Notes: a model not told the origin generated them from the letters alone. A DNA stretch of 64,000 nt from Phoronis australis (GCA_002633005.1 NMRA01000174.1:704047-768046), one strand, 5' to 3'; counted from the stretch's first letter, positions 23,880-37,065 are shown. Made by a program: numbers and translations.

Positions 23880-24010
23880 ATTTCTTACCGAGATATGATT
23901 CTATCTCTGTTTCCAGTCAGAGTATCAAAACCATCAGCGACATAAGATAACGCTTCAGAGTTCATTGAGGTTGGCCAGCCCTAAAATGGCAAATTTAAAT
24001 ATGGTGCTTG
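23880..24010 (+). repeat. dispersed 'GGCCAGCCCTAAAAT' repeat
   Basis: Contains CATCAGCGAC... and TTGGCCAGCCCTAAAATGGC. Similar sequence occurs at 38760-38870 (same strand) and 43770-43870 (opposite strand). Diverged; class unknown. Confidence 0.45.
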
Positions 24011-24520
24011 TCCCGAATGTATGTGGTTGGAGTTGTTAATTAAAACGGAATCTTTGCTACCTAAAGAATATCATGTGACCAGTTTCATGGCGCTAAAAGG
24101 TCTAATTAGATTTTTGTTTTTAGCCAGATGAACGGGGCGAAGTTCAACTTTAAATGTTGAGTTTTCATTGGCTGATTAACTCATGATAATTATTATTCAG
24201 CTCTTGTAATGGTATTTATATCAGAATGTGTTCAGACGGATTGCCAAGTTATTGTAATATTGGTGATCTAAATGATCTTTTTCACTTGTTGGCAATATAG
24301 TTCATACCGTCTTGTTATGCATGTTTACTTTTTATTAGAATCGCGAGATGTCGCAATCACTCTGTAAATAACAATTGCATTAAGCAATGTAGTCGTAGTG
24401 GTAAGTAGTTTGCTTGCAAATGGGTAAGGGCTGTGAAGCCTCGTTTTCATGGTTTTGGTGAGAAATGTCGAAACCACAAAAAGTACGAATTGTAAAGATA
24501 TTCAATTGGCTTATATCTTA

Positions 24521-24673
24521 CAGTGGCGGATGGGGCCAAGGGGATCACGCCCCCCCCCTAAAATTCTCCCAGGTTCCATTTGGCAGTTCGGGGGTGCAAA
24601 TGTCTGACGGGCAAAATCCTGGCTAATACTCTGCCCTGGTCCCCCCTACCTCAAAATCCTGGATCCGCCTCCG
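24521..24673 (+). mobile_element. CAGTGGCGGAT non-autonomous element, copy 1
   Basis: Starts CAGTGGCGGATGGGGCC and ends GGATCCGCCTCCG, so the ends are inverted repeats. It is flanked by TCTTA on both sides (24516-24520 and 24674-24678), a 5-bp target duplication. No coding capacity. Same family as 27216-27366 and 52632-52941. Confidence 0.7.
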
Positions 24674-25099
24674 TCTTATGCAGAAATTAGTCACCGCATA
24701 ATAGTTATAAGCGTGAAACGTATTGTGATTTAAAAATAGATCACGAACTCGTTCTTCTTGGCGTCGTCCGTGGCTTTTACTTCTTGAGAAGAAAACCTGT
24801 CTGTTTTGTAATCAAGTCTCGTATAATATTTGACACGACAAATTATGCACTGAAAATTGGTGAAGTTAAGTCATGTACTGGAAGAGGTTCATGCAATATG
24901 AAAATAATAAATTTAAACTTGGAGTTCATATTGCATGTTCGAGACAGCTCAACTCACTTCTGTTTTATCCCCCGGGTATTTTAATACCGTCGGGTCGACT
25001 CGCACCAAGTCGCCAGTGTAAAAAGTTATTGAGAGACTGGTCGCGTTTGCAGCTTGGCCTTGGTCCCCACCATGGCCTTCCATCTGTTAGCCTCATTTC

Positions 25100-25287
25100 A
25101 TGCGCGCACCCAGCCTTTTGCTGACAAAATAGCGGGAGGACTAAAACAACGGGGTACCACCTTCAGGTCTGTGAACTGTGCGTATATGCGCCTTTTTAGT
25201 TGACTTTTGTCTCGTTTTCTCTGACTTTTGTTTCTCTGAGGCGGATCTTTTTACCCACGTTCGAGCTCCCCCCCTGGGTGCGCGCAT
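25100..25287 (+). repeat. TGCGCGCACCCAG interspersed repeat, copy 1
   Basis: Bounded by ATGCGCGCACCCAG and CTGGGTGCGCGCATG as imperfect inverted ends, with GACTTTTGTCTCGTTTTCT inside. Related copies lie at 38123-38363 and, nested in another element, at about 52700-52855. Confidence 0.6.
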
Positions 25288-27215
25288 GCATTTGTGAGGT
25301 CAATCATCTCTGACGTTGGCCTTATTTCTTCTGTTAAACAGATGCGCTCACTTAATCACACATATGTGATAAAGTAACATGTCGAGCAGGTGATTTTATG
25401 TGCGCTTCAGGTCTCTAAAGCAACGCGTGCCGGCGGGATGTACGATTGCGCTAGAACAGAGATATTGTAAAGACGCGGCGTTGGTGTAGTTTTGTATTTG
25501 TGTAAATTCCAGTGTCTGGTCTTGATACAAAAATACGATTGTGTGCTAAGAACATGATGCCTCCCTCTCCTCCTCCCCCCCAATTATGATCTTGTTAAAC
25601 ACGTTGTGCTACACTGAGCATTTGATTATGATCAGAGTGTCTGAAATATCTTTCTTAGTAGCGTAGTAAATATTTTGTGGGTTACATGCGTGACGGTGCT
25701 CTTTGATTGCTGCCCAGTTTGGACAATTTCAGGCTTTATTTAAAAACACAGTCTCGTGGTTGAGTCTTTAGTCAAAAGGAAATGACAAATGACAACAAAA
25801 GCACCAACATATATGAATAATGAAATCTCCACGCCTTTGTCAAACTGTTTTTTTTTTTTTTTTTTTTTAGTTTCACCCTCTTCCGTGAAATTGCATAAAC
25901 AACGAATGTCAGTAACTAGACCCTTCAATATTTACAACAGAAATATGAGAGTTGATAAGTAACATTGTTTCTCGTTTGAGAAAATCATTAATTTACACAT
26001 CATGTCCATTTTGTGGACTACTTGGATTTCATAGTAGGCTTAGTAGTACGTGCCGCGTACTTGACCAATAAATACATATTACAAGACAAGCGATATTTAA
26101 AACACTTGGTCTTATCTAGACCCCAATAACGGTGAATGTACATGTTTCAATAAGAGCAGTCTATAATCAACCTACAGAAACAAAGACATTTGCAACTGTG
26201 TGAGTGACAATCATGCAGTAATAATACAACTAGAAAACTTGTATAAAAAGTAATGTTCACACATTAACAAAACAATAGTACATGTCTATAAGACAAGTGA
26301 ACAGAAAATGAACGACCATTTGGAGCATCATCGCCTTTCCGGTTGCGGTTACCATGACTCGGTTGTCTGATGGTGCTTTGCCGTTCTTCTATGTCCGGAT
26401 CGTTTGTCTGTCTTTTAGATGTCATTTTAGAGACAGTAGTCATTTATATCAAATTTGTCTAATCCAATGTAAAATCCCTTTTACGTTACCACGTCAGCGG
26501 CGGAGTACCGCAACGAGTTGCCAGGTAGATAATTAGCACGAGAATATTTAAACATTTTGTAAACAGTAAAACCCTAGCAAATTATTATCGACAGGGCATA
26601 CTAGGGAATTAATTTACAGCGCCAATCCGACTGTAAGCATAGCCCTACAGCGGTCCATATATTTAACCATCAAAAAACCTTGTTAGGTTGGCTTTACATT
26701 TTTCTTCAACATACCCCTCCACTACACTGCAGAGTAAAATTTTCAAGAAAATCTACAGTAGAGCCGCGTAGTAGTCATGCGATAAGGTAGACATTTCAAA
26801 TGTCCAACGCTGCGCCAACATCGGGTTAAACACCTCCAGAATAGGGATCAGTGAGATTGTCAATCTTCCTCCCTCACGTTCTTCACGTGCGTTCTCGTAA
26901 CGCATTTCCTGTCTCGAGAAATGCAGTTCTTTCTTATAAACCGCATTTTTTACGCACACAGTTCTGCATAAAGCGGTTGTAGATCCACGTTCCACCCAAG
27001 AGGGAAATTTGATTTAGACTTCTTGTCGCTTTTAATTTGTTCTTATTCGTAATTCAAGACGAGAAGGGACTTTCCGGGTTTGCAAAGAGCTGGCAGTTTG
27101 TTATTCCTCGAGACCGTACTCGGCACATAAAATGACACGCCTCGACCACTTAAGAGCCTCTCAAACAATAATTAACTTTTGTGCAGTTTTTTCGAAGCCT
27201 TGAAATCACCTCCAA

Positions 27216-27366
27216 CATAGGCGGGTTAAGGGGGGTCTCGACCCCGCTTTTTCCTTGATTTTAGTGATGTCAAATCTAGAAATTTCTAATTGTTGACTTG
27301 GACCTACTTTTTAAAAAAATCCTTGAACTGACCCTCTCCCTTTTATAAATGCTGGATCCGCCCCTG
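27216..27366 (+). mobile_element. CAGNGGCGGAT non-autonomous element, copy 2
   Basis: Starts CATAGGCGGGTTAAGG and ends GGATCCGCCCCTG; flanked by a perfect 5-bp duplication TCCAA (27211-27215 and 27367-27371). 151 bp, non-coding. Confidence 0.7.
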
Positions 27367-27904
27367 TCCAATTCGGCTAACTAAAGGGACGGTTTCATAA
27401 TGGTAAGTGGTCTAAATCTAAAGTTGGTTTCTGTGATGGAAGGCGGGGTTATAGCCCCTGTAGAGCATGGCCCTGATTTAATTCCAACGTTCTCGAGACT
27501 CGATAAGTGACCTCGGGATATGATGTATAGACTCGTCGGCCTTGTTGAAAAAAAAACGTTTCCTAGAACCGTACGTATTTTCTTAAACTGAACATAGAGC
27601 AATCTTTAAAGAGGCCGTGATTACCGTAGGTCATTTAAGTGTGATAAGTTATCTGATTAAAGATTATTTATAGCAGCCACCCATCCGACTAATATGTTCT
27701 CTTATCGTGTGACTTGCACACTGGTGATATCAATAACCACTGGTCCGTGACGGTGATTTCACAACATCAGATCGACTTCTTCTAAATAGGCGTGGTCTTT
27801 AATTGTGGTAAACATTCTCGGTGGTGGGTGTTGAGTTCAGCCCAACTAAAGTGAGTACACTTGTGAGAACAGGGAACGTTCCCGTAAACTTGTAGTTGTA
27901 GCTG

Positions 27905-27953
27905 TTACATGTAGTAGTAATCCCTCTCAACAGACCATGGTTCTAACGGTTTA
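27905..27953 (-). CDS. sushi gene 1, exon 6 (C-terminus and stop)
   Basis: Encodes SKPLEPWSVERDYYYM then TAA. Matches the last exon of gene 2 (SKPVLEPWYVERDDYY...). Three consecutive Tyr and a final Met give a YxxM-type end, a form known to bind PI3-kinase SH2 domains when phosphorylated; any such role here is inference. ATTAAA on this strand at 27803-27798 could be the poly(A) signal. Confidence 0.75.
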
Positions 27954-30900
27954 CTAAAACGACAAAAAGTAATATTACATTTAAAGCCGGGAGATGTAAA
28001 CCAGAGTAGTGTTCAGCAACGCTAGGACCTAACTAAAATCTAGCCAAAATCATGTGCTCTCATTTAAAATACACGGCAATATCTCACGTAATCTCGCGAA
28101 GTCTTGCTTTTTCAGCAAGGTCCTAGCGTTACTGAACTCTATTCTGGGTTCCGTCAAAGAAGCAAACTTTTGATTCAGACCACACTGCTACTGAATTAGT
28201 TTCAAATCGTTTCCTACTCGGATGAGAAGTGATGTCTCGCACGAGAACTGAGAGTTCTTTATCCCTTGAGGCCATGCTCAGCACAGAAAATGACACGCCG
28301 TGTCACGTCAACTTGTAGAGCTTGGCCTCCAGCATTAACGAACTGTCATCGAGCTCTTCGAAACCCTGATCGTTATTTTTCCTAAGGAACTTTATCATGA
28401 GTTAAACTTAATATTTAGGGTAAAGGGTAAAGTTGTTTATTGTGATGGAAGGGGCTTTATCGTCACTTTTAGAGCAAGCGTCAAATATGCTGTACAGATT
28501 ACAACAATGTAAAAATGTAGCAGTGTCCAGTTTTTTTCAAGAGGCTACGAACATCATTTCTTCTGTTGTAATACCGATTGTGACCTTTTAACTTCGGCGC
28601 ACGCAATCCTTCTGCATCTATTAGAGACCGTCTTCAATGAGAAACTCGGAAATTCTATTAGACGCTATACGCGGCAACCTTATGTGCCACTTACAGAGTC
28701 CCAGATGACAAAAAAATAAGAAATAGGACAAAAAGCATTGTTTGTTTTGTTTTGCTAACTCATTTTGAGACGCGAGTTTACTGATTAAAATAAAGAAAAG
28801 CTTTGCCCGCCCACATCAATTTTAGTTAACAAACCAATTCACGTGCGTTTACCATGTAAGTATGCGAGAGAGTGAGAGCTGTTGAAACCTGTTTTTTCTA
28901 AGGATATTTACTAGATTGTCAAAAGGATGCCATCAGGGCCACTCCCAAAGTACTCGGTGTTATCACATGTGTTTGATTCTGAAACGCCTTTAAAAATGCC
29001 AACTACAATCCAGTAAATTGCAATACTAACTAAGTTTTCACAAAGTTCACTTCAGGGTCAGTATCCATACTGTTAGTTAACCGACGATACAAACAAAAAA
29101 CAAGTCTTCAAATCATTACAATTTCAAATCGTTGCCTTTGCCGAACACCCGGGTCGGCATCGGGTTGACCAGCAAAGCCGAGATCCGGAGAAAAAAACTT
29201 CATCAATAATCTAAGTTTCTGTACCCAAACAACCGTATAATCAGGGACTGATCATAAATTTATTGTAAGTGCTGCTTTCTCAATTTCCTGGCTATTTTAA
29301 GAGAAATCTGCATTTCATCGGGTTCCTATAGAGCGCACTGATCGGTGTCTTGTTTGTACTCATCATAGTTTTTCACTAACTTCGCTCCAGCACCCAGCGT
29401 GCAGTCGGCTTCGTGCAAGTTCGTGACTGCATTGACTTCCTTACTAGGGAAGTCCTGCATAGCACGATTATAAATGTGCTGCCGCTACCCGACCAACGAG
29501 CATCAACTCGGGATTAAAAGTATATTAAGAGAATAATTGTGATGAGGGTACCAATATGTGCCCTGCAATTGTTGAGAGGGCCAGCCTTAGTTACCTAGTA
29601 CTCGACGCTACCAATCGTGAGTCAAAATAGATCGGATCTATCTGACATGCGCGCACGTGCTGTGCATGCTCACTTCGAAACCTTGAAGTTGGCACATGTC
29701 CCACAATTCGAGGCTACGAAAATACCCAAAATGTTCCGGATGACTTGGGGGAGGGGGGGGGGTTCACGCGAAACTGTGCGAATAACCAACTTTTTCTTTT
29801 TCTAAATATGATATCATGCAGATTATTGACACTGTACGCAAAAATATTCTGTTGTATTGTTCCATGTTTGCCGTCGCCAATGGGGATGAAAAGAGGACTT
29901 TTTGAGCACTTGCACGTCTGCCGCCAGCCCTACCCCTCCCCCATCGAAAATGTAAGAGATTAGTAAGAAAAAGAGAAAAATCGCAACATCTGATGGATTT
30001 TCTTTTTTTTTGAAAAAAAGTAAGCAAACAAATAGTAGCGTATCGCCGACTCGATTTTGAAAGAAAAACGGACCAAAACCAACTATGCCGTTTTCGCCTT
30101 CCCCAATCTAACAGTTCTCACCTGCTTGCTGTAGCCGGTCTTGGTATCTTAATTCTGCAAAAGAATGAATCATCCACATAGAGAATATATTTTAAATAAC
30201 ACCGACTGACAGTTTAGATTCTTTAAATCAAGTTGTCTATGATCATTTTATAAACCATTACTTGTATTTATTCCATGTGCCATATTTACTAGCAAAAACT
30301 AACGTCCAGATTCTCAAAATGGCAATTCTACAGGGCGTCCCAAAAATATATTCCCAATTCAGTACAATGTAGGCAGTTCAAATTCAGTTCCCGTGGAGCA
30401 GAATCTGCGCCCAGGCCTACTGCATGGTTGCACTTAGTTATAAAACTAGGTGCGTGAGACGTCACGTACATTTTATGCTCGGGAATGGCAGACAAACAAC
30501 TTAGTTATGGATAACGAAAAATATAATGTGCAATGTTACTGGAAACTCAAAACGTTTAGGAGGTGCAAAAGACCAGAAACAGTCGGTGAGTTAAAAAAGA
30601 ATTTTGAAAGACAACACAGCGCAGTTCCAAATCAAATGATTGGTAATGCTGCCGAATCCATTGACCAGCGTTATCGCCAGTGTGACTTGTTTGAAAAGTG
30701 GTAGTCGTCAATTTCAGGTTTTGCAAACATGCAGTTATCCGTTAGTTCAATGTACCATTAGTTTTCTTCACAAGTTCATAAAGCATGTATTTATTTTGGT
30801 TTAAAGGGTCGATTTCTTTTTGAACATCTCTTTATGAATTCGACTGGATCAAAAATCTTGTTACCTAGTCCATGAATAATGCAGTTTGTCATTTAAGGTG

Positions 30901-33900
30901 TTGGTACATTTCTGGGACACCCTGTATTGAAATCAACTGTCGGTACGTGGCGTAGTAGGTGACGTTGTCCTATCTCGTTGTACAAATTACATTTGAGGTT
31001 AAATGTGCCACGTACGCTTCTGGACCCAGTTACATAAAAGTAATACGCCGTACAGCAACAATGACGTCGCATTATCACGCGCCACGTTGTTATTGTTGAA
31101 CAATGCACCTGACGTCACGCAATCAAACTTATCCAGCGGATAACTTTTGAAGCTTTATGCAACTCAGCCCTGGTGTTATAACTACGGTGGAGCAGTGCGG
31201 TGAATAAAGTGTAGTGCATAGGAAACTCGAGTGCAGGGCATTAAACGTGACAGGACTATTCTCTGTCAGAAATTGTCCGAGATTCAATGAAAGACAATGA
31301 AATTGCAGCAATGGCAATTTGTTGTTAAGAGAAAAGATGCTATATGGTGTACCATAACCTTGGTAACCACATATTTTGACAAGTATGCGTAATGGCGAAA
31401 TTTAAAATTTAAATCGCCTAGCCTATAAATTAGTGTATCAGAGCACAGCGACAACAATCATCCATTATGGCGGCGTCGTAGGGTCACACGAATTAAGATT
31501 TCAACTCGAAAAAATTTAGGAAATTTCTAACAGCATTCTTACGATAATATTCTTGCACTATGTTTGAAGACATTTTTACCAGCACAGTCTCGAACCTTCG
31601 CACGCCACCACTCCCATATATGACAGAATACGCAACTTTAAGCGACTGTAGAGTAAACCTAAGTTCCGTCACAGATACTAACTTTTGTTTAAAATCGTTT
31701 TAATCATAGCTATAAATCTGACCTGAACTTGTCCTCAGCTGTGAAACGGTTTCTGATTTTGAAAAGAACCGTTAATTAATTTTATAACCGGAGACAACGC
31801 TCGGTCCTAAAACTGACCTGAGAAGGCCTTAGTTGACGTGTCGTGAGCTGACCAAGCAAAGAAGTTACCTCTAATTTGGGCAAGGAGCCAGTTGAGGTCA
31901 ATTTCATAAAGTTCAGTCATTCAAAGTACAAGCTTCATTTGACGGAAGACAGGTTTTAATATAGACTTGCAATCGACGACTGTTACCACAGAAACCAAAG
32001 CCACAGTGGAAAATAAAAAATAATAAATCCTCCACACCTTCCGTGAAAGTAAGCTTCATTACAATACCACGGAGTCCTAGGGAGACTGCAATTGATTAGA
32101 AAATACGAACAGGTGCAAACAGCAAAAGATACAGGTACGTTACAACACTGTCATGTTCAATAATCACACGGTCATGAAACAGTATGACCTCTCGGTAACA
32201 CTGTGGCTCGAGCAATTTGTTACAAGCAATCAAATAATTCGCGACTCCTTAAGAACATTTTTGTCGAAACAATTATTAAATCCGAGTGATAATTAAATGA
32301 TAATTATTATTTCGCAAAAAGTAATTGGCGAAAGCCCATGACAAAGCTATCAATTCCCTCCAACGTTTCGAATTTCCGTTGCTGGAGAATGGAAGAAGAA
32401 TAAATCAAGGAATCGATGAGCATGCAGCAACTTCATTTTACTACAGCGCCACATTTATTTTGTCTTCTCCATTATTAATCTTTTAGGTTTTTTGGTGTAA
32501 ATTTTAATGGGCCACTCGTATCAGTGAACTAGAATTCATACACAGATCTCTTGAGCAAGACATGACACATTCATTCACGTGAAATTTTCCATTAAAGTAA
32601 AATGAAATTTGCCAAAATAGAAACTTACGTGGAAACATGAACGTGGATGAACTTGAATGCCAAACCTGTGACACTTGGTAACATGTCGCCAGCACCATAA
32701 TCTCACGAAGGAGAGTGAGTGGCAGAATACAATCATAAGGTTTTTCATATTTTTTATTCATTATAGAAAATGTCATTGGCAATCAATATTTTTAGCTCAA
32801 AAAGCGCCTGAAGTATTTTTTTCTGGTCAACAATTTTTGGAAATAAATACAGACAAATACACATACCGATAAGCATATCGATGACGCAATGTAAAAAGAA
32901 GTACAGATTAAAGATTGCTATCATCAATACGAACATATGATAGTATTGGAGAACTACGTCTTGCCGATTCACGAAACCAATAAGTATTATATGTTATGTA
33001 TACAAACGTGAGGAGGACCATTAGACTTTCACATTCAGATTCAGGTTGACATGGACGTGAGAAAACTCCATTTTCCCTCTGCTTACCTGACGTCATATTC
33101 GTCAATCCATATGTTCCTGACTGGATCGTATATGATTGCCGCGGGCACTGGACCTTTACTGTTGACGGTCGCATGCGCAGATGGGGGACCAGGTGGTACA
33201 ACCAAGGGGCCTGCACCTTTGGATCCAAGAGGTGGAGTTCTAAAAATAATTAGTATATACTAAGCATTCCAACAATTCATGGAGATGACAATCAAACCAT
33301 CGTAGTAGGCTTTTTGTGCATGTCCGTATGTAGGATCATACACACTTGTACGTGAAGCTATTTTTGTGTACTTATATGCAAAACCGGTAGATATTGTGTT
33401 TTTTTTAAACAACTCTTAGTTAGCAAAGTCTTTAAAATGGACAAGAGGCTCACAAAAATTGTCTAATCGAGAACATAGATATAATCCATATTAGTTTGTG
33501 TTCAATAGAAAATTGTCTGTTTAGGGTGCCCGTTTCAGCGGATCACATGGCATGAGTAACTCTTAAACACTCATGGGATCAGTGTGATCCACTAGACATG
33601 GTCTTAAATAGTCCTCTTATGGGACCTTAAGCAGGTTACTCAAAGACACAAAACAATGACGTTTAGTACCAATCCACACCACGATAAAACGGTTTCCATC
33701 TCTACACATGTCACCCACGGCGTCAGCAAGTGCGAAAGCGATCAGTTTTGACACGGTGTGTCGACCCGTAAAAAAGAGCCGCTTCAAGCCCAGGCATGTC
33801 TGGTGACCATTCAGCTTCTTTTTTTCAGAATTTAAATGCACTTTTAACATTCAAAACTAAACCCATCTTGCAGGAACATTGAACCACCAACTGAAAGTTC

Positions 33901-36900
33901 CATTTTGTGACTCGATTTTTGACTAGTGTCCTTTCGAAAAACCGTATTCTCTCACCTTAAAACATTCTTCGATGTGCATCAAAAATGAAATTGTCAGGAA
34001 TGTCCTATGAAACTCATACGTGTATGAGATATGTCCATTGCCCCAGTTTTGGAAAGTGGTACACTTATTTTTTTACTGATTTTCAATTATTTTCATTACT
34101 ATAATATATGCGATTGACCATTAAACCAGACTTTTTGTGCCCGACATGTTTTATGGTTTGTCGAACAACAAACGCCAAGTAGCATTTGCTTGCAATGAAA
34201 CGGGTTGCACAAGAAACGCGAAAAAAACACAGGATCAGACAAGTCTTCGTGAGATATCGCCATGAATTACAGCTAAACTCGCGAGTGTTTTGTATCCAAG
34301 TAACACAGTCACGTTCTCACTGAAAAAGGTTATACACAGTAAAAAATGACAATGAAATGCTCGTAAACAAGCAGCGTACTCCATCGTTTCTTTCCTCGTA
34401 AATCATAGTAGAGCTTTTGAATTTTATTACTGCAGATACCGAAGCGTAAACGTCAACCGTATGTTAGCTTATTACCAGTTTATGAGGACCTTTGTCTTAT
34501 TGCAGCCTTTCTAACACAGGAACTTGTTCATATGTGTATAACGGAACATTAACTGTCTTCAGCTGTTAGCTGCTAAGTATTCCTATCAATTGGAAGCAAA
34601 ACTTGTCACGCATCTTTCTAGGGATATGTCAAACGTTATTTTTTTCTATCCTTGTCATTTAATCAGCTGCACTTAGCGAAGATAAACAGATAAACGTACT
34701 TATTATTACGGAGTTCGTCGTTGTAATGGCCGCCATAACTGGGCGAAGAGGATCGGCTGCTTTGATAATACAGCCGCTTGGTGTCCCCCTGATGATAAAC
34801 ATGCGATACTTTGGTTTCGTGTCTTCGGCGCCGCCTCTGGTCATCTCGACAGCAAAAGTACCAAGACAATGCGCTGATGAGAAATATGATTAAAAGTCCT
34901 GCAACTGCAGAACATATGGAAACGATCAGAATGTTCGTCGTAGTCCAAAAAGTTTCTGAAATAAAAACATGGCATCGTTACAACAGCATGCTGGAAACGC
35001 TCTTCTGGCGAGTAATAGCTTACGGTTCAACATGTAATAGTGCACGAACTAACCCATTTTCAAAAACATCAAACTAAAAACGCAACGGCGAATCGCTATA
35101 ACCTGGAGGTATTTCTCTTGTGGAATAAAGAAGCTAGTGGGTTTTGTTTTCAGTGTTCACTAATTTAAATGCTGTTATGACGAAAGGTACTAATTTGATC
35201 CCACAACTTTTTGTCTGCTAATTTGCAAATATGATTTCGGACACTCATTTCTGGTAAGTCGATCGCTCTCACTGTAATCGCCGCTTAAAAGAATACTAAA
35301 GGTTCTTATGGTGATTGCGTGGTTTCGCCACAAGACTTTGTAGGATTGCAACATCCCTTCCTTTAATAATTCCCCCCTCGTTTTACAGAGTGGGCCCTGT
35401 TGTGGTCGAGGACAACTGTCTTTCACCGCAGTCGCCCAAAGCGTTACTCATGCCATGCTGTTTTAGTAACCTTTGTAAGTAGCTCAAATTATCACGAAAC
35501 AGTTGAGGGTTGATGAGGGTTACACAGCATTATTTTGCTTCAAAGTTTTGACTCTATCTAGTAACAAGTATTTAGTAGACTAAAACATTGGATAATATCT
35601 TTTTAATTTCCATGGCTCATTGTGCAACTTTCAACGATGTTTATGTATTTTACAATTCGTGTTTGGATTGTATTATTTGTACAATATCCAGAGCCCCCCA
35701 CAGAGAACAGTGGAAGGACTCACGGGGTTACACTGACAATAAAATGAATAAAAAATAAATAATTCACAACTGCGTATGTCATACTAGTAAAATGTGAAAA
35801 GGGTTCTTTAGTCAGGAAAATGGCGACATTATTGTGTTAGCATTCCATCTACAACAAAGAATGGCTAAATAACTTGTTACGGGGAGGTATTAATTGTACA
35901 AAGCAGGAGGCACAATCATGTAGTCTGGGCGAAATTATTAATCTCCCAAAAGGTTTAGTTGTATCATTCCAAAACAGAAGACATTCTCTTATGCAAGTAA
36001 ACAACTCAGGAAAGTACTAGTCTACTGGACTCGTGAAATCATTTATCTTTTATAATGTAATATCTTTATCATCTCGCATCATATATTTTCGTCTGGATAA
36101 ATGAACCACACGGTAAAATCTTGTTTCTCATTCATCTTACGTCTAAACACACAGCTTTTCTTTCTGGCATAATGTCGACCACACTGAGGTAGATTAGGTC
36201 GTCCCACCCCATCGTTCCCTGCTGTTGCAAGCATCAGTGAAAAAGACAAAACAGTATCACAACACTCACCTTCGCAAACTGGGTCCGGTTTGTCCCATTG
36301 ACCACTGGACAGGCACGTGACGTAATTGTAGCTGCCGGCTATTACGTAATTGTCTGTTTTACATGTAAATCCAACCACTGATCCCACGGATGACGCGGTT
36401 GAATTCGGCAGCGCCTGAGTGGGATCATTTTCATCAATCACTTGTCGCTTACTCAAGCACGACGCTGAAAAATCAGCAAAGGAACACGTGTTAGCAACAA
36501 TATACAATAGTAACCTGAAGATTGATTTGAAACAAATTCGGTTACCTTTACAAGCAAATCCCTGAGGATTTTCATTATCATTCCTGTAACTTTAAATACT
36601 AATTTAGTGTAAGAAGAGAGTAATAACCGCTTAAAATGAGCATTTGGTCTCGGAGCCAGTTTCAACAGAACGTGCGAATATATACATGGAATATACGTTT
36701 TAACACTTTTTAGATTTCATAAGGCTCTCTTAGTATCATCCTCGATGCCGGTATAAAAAGGAAGATATCTATTCAGCTAACATTTTAATAAACTAATAAA
36801 ATAAATCACTGATCCGATAGACAGAAAGCAATTTTTCTGGGAGAGCGTCCATCTCTAACTGGCATTCTGTTGCGAAAAGCTAACACAATGCCGTGTCGAC

Positions 36901-36969
36901 ACGTCACAGCCGTTCGAAACCGTGAACAAAAATGACTAAAAAATAAAGAAAAGGAGACGTACTTGCCAT
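27905..36969 (-). CDS. sushi-domain single-pass membrane protein, gene 1 (6 exons)
   Basis: Reconstructed on the - strand as 36969-36963, 36464-36270, 34955-34700, 33239-33087, 30154-30122 and 27953-27905. All junctions are GT-AG and in phase; 231 codons with the stop (230 residues). Residues 5-66 form one sushi (CCP) domain with four Cys (5, 37, 53, 66) and the WDKPDPVC end. N23 starts an N-x-T sequon. Residues about 75-100 form a transmembrane helix, followed by CCRDDQRRRRRH, so the positive-inside rule places the tail in the cytosol. The tail has a Tyr/Ser-rich part, a Pro-rich exon ending DEYDV, a micro-exon (KIPRPATAS) and the C-terminus EPWSVERDYYYM. No signal peptide precedes the sushi domain. 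The layout resembles vertebrate SUSD3, but I saw no sequence match in the tail and give no function. Two paralogues follow at 41.7-48.2 kb and 50.6-52.1 kb. Exon boundaries are inferred from paralogue comparison, not transcripts; extra exons in the 3-kb intron are possible. Confidence 0.8.
28011..28137 (-). mobile_element. GTTCAG MITE, copy 1 (in intron 5 of sushi gene 1)
   Basis: 127 bp with inverted ends GTTCAGCAACGCTAGGACCT and AGGTCCTAGCGTTACTGAAC. The inner sequence contains TCGCGAAGTCTTGCTTTTT, shared in inverse orientation with the copies at 42223 and 51108. No coding capacity. Confidence 0.85.
30122..30154 (-). CDS. sushi gene 1, exon 5 (33-nt micro-exon)
   Basis: 33 nt, phase 2 to 2, between TTTTGCAG and GTGAGA. 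Encodes R-IKIPRPATAS. Recognised because gene 2 has a 33-nt exon with the same pattern, R-LKVPRLVRAS. Confidence 0.72.
30331..30924. mobile_element. Tc1/mariner-like remnant, TA-flanked
   Basis: 594 bp with inverted ends CAGGGCGTCCCAAAAAT and TTTCTGGGACACCCTG, flanked by TA (30329-30330 and 30925-30926), the target duplication of the Tc1/mariner group. Inside, 30450-30704 (+) is an 84-codon open frame whose end (PETVGELKKN...IDQRYRQCDLFEKW) looks like a transposase C-terminal remnant. The catalytic DDE core is missing, so it is a non-autonomous or decayed copy. Confidence 0.7.
30450..30704 (+). pseudogene. transposase fragment inside the mariner-like element
   Basis: Open frame inside the TA-flanked element. 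Its last 45 residues follow the spacing seen at the C-terminal end of mariner/IS630-type transposases (PxTVxELK, then a poorly conserved helix and RxxxC). The first half is not recognisable, and no DDE motif can be placed. Read as a relic, not a working enzyme. Confidence 0.45.
33087..33239 (-). CDS. sushi gene 1, exon 4 (Pro-rich tail exon)
   Basis: 153 nt, phase 2 to 2. Encodes TPPLGSKGAGPLVVPPGPPS and ends IYDPVRNIWIDEYDV. The ending matches gene 2 exon 4b (VIDEYDI). Confidence 0.75.
34700..34955 (-). CDS. sushi gene 1, exon 3 (transmembrane helix and tail start)
   Basis: 256 nt, phase 1 in and phase 2 out. Helix NILIVSICSAVAGLLIIFLI followed by SALSWYFCCRDDQRRRRRH and a Tyr/Ser-rich tail. 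Identical in length to the matching exon of gene 3. Confidence 0.85.
36270..36464 (-). CDS. sushi gene 1, exon 2 (CCP domain)
   Basis: 195 nt, phase 1 to 1. Encodes SCLSKRQVIDENDPTQALPN..., GFTCKTDNYVI, SYNYVTC and GQWDKPDPVC. The same exon length and pattern recur in genes 2 and 3. Confidence 0.88.
36963..36969 (-). CDS. sushi gene 1, exon 1 (ATG plus 4 nt)
   Basis: ATGGCAA followed by donor GTACGT. Gene 3 has the same design (ATGACAA|GTAAGT). Only two full codons come from this exon, leaving phase 1. Confidence 0.65.
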
Positions 36970-37065
36970 CGTTTACTTGTTATTATCCTTTCCTAATCAA
37001 GTCTGTTCACACCTGGACCGTGTCACTGTTCACCTGGCTATGACTTGTTACTTCACGCTTTGACG

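Larger units (their letters stand above)
22500..27215. other. gene-free intergenic stretch with dispersed repeats
   Basis: No exon with credible splice sites and protein similarity was seen on either strand between the ABCC10-like gene and the first sushi gene. Short open reading frames are low-complexity or random. Repeats inside are listed separately; a poly(T) run lies at 25848-25869. Confidence 0.6.

Noticed and set aside
32642-32678. Possible 37-nt - strand exon of sushi gene 1 between CACAG and GTAAGT
   Set aside because: It would end in phase 0 and break the phase-2 chain to the micro-exon, and has no match in gene 2.
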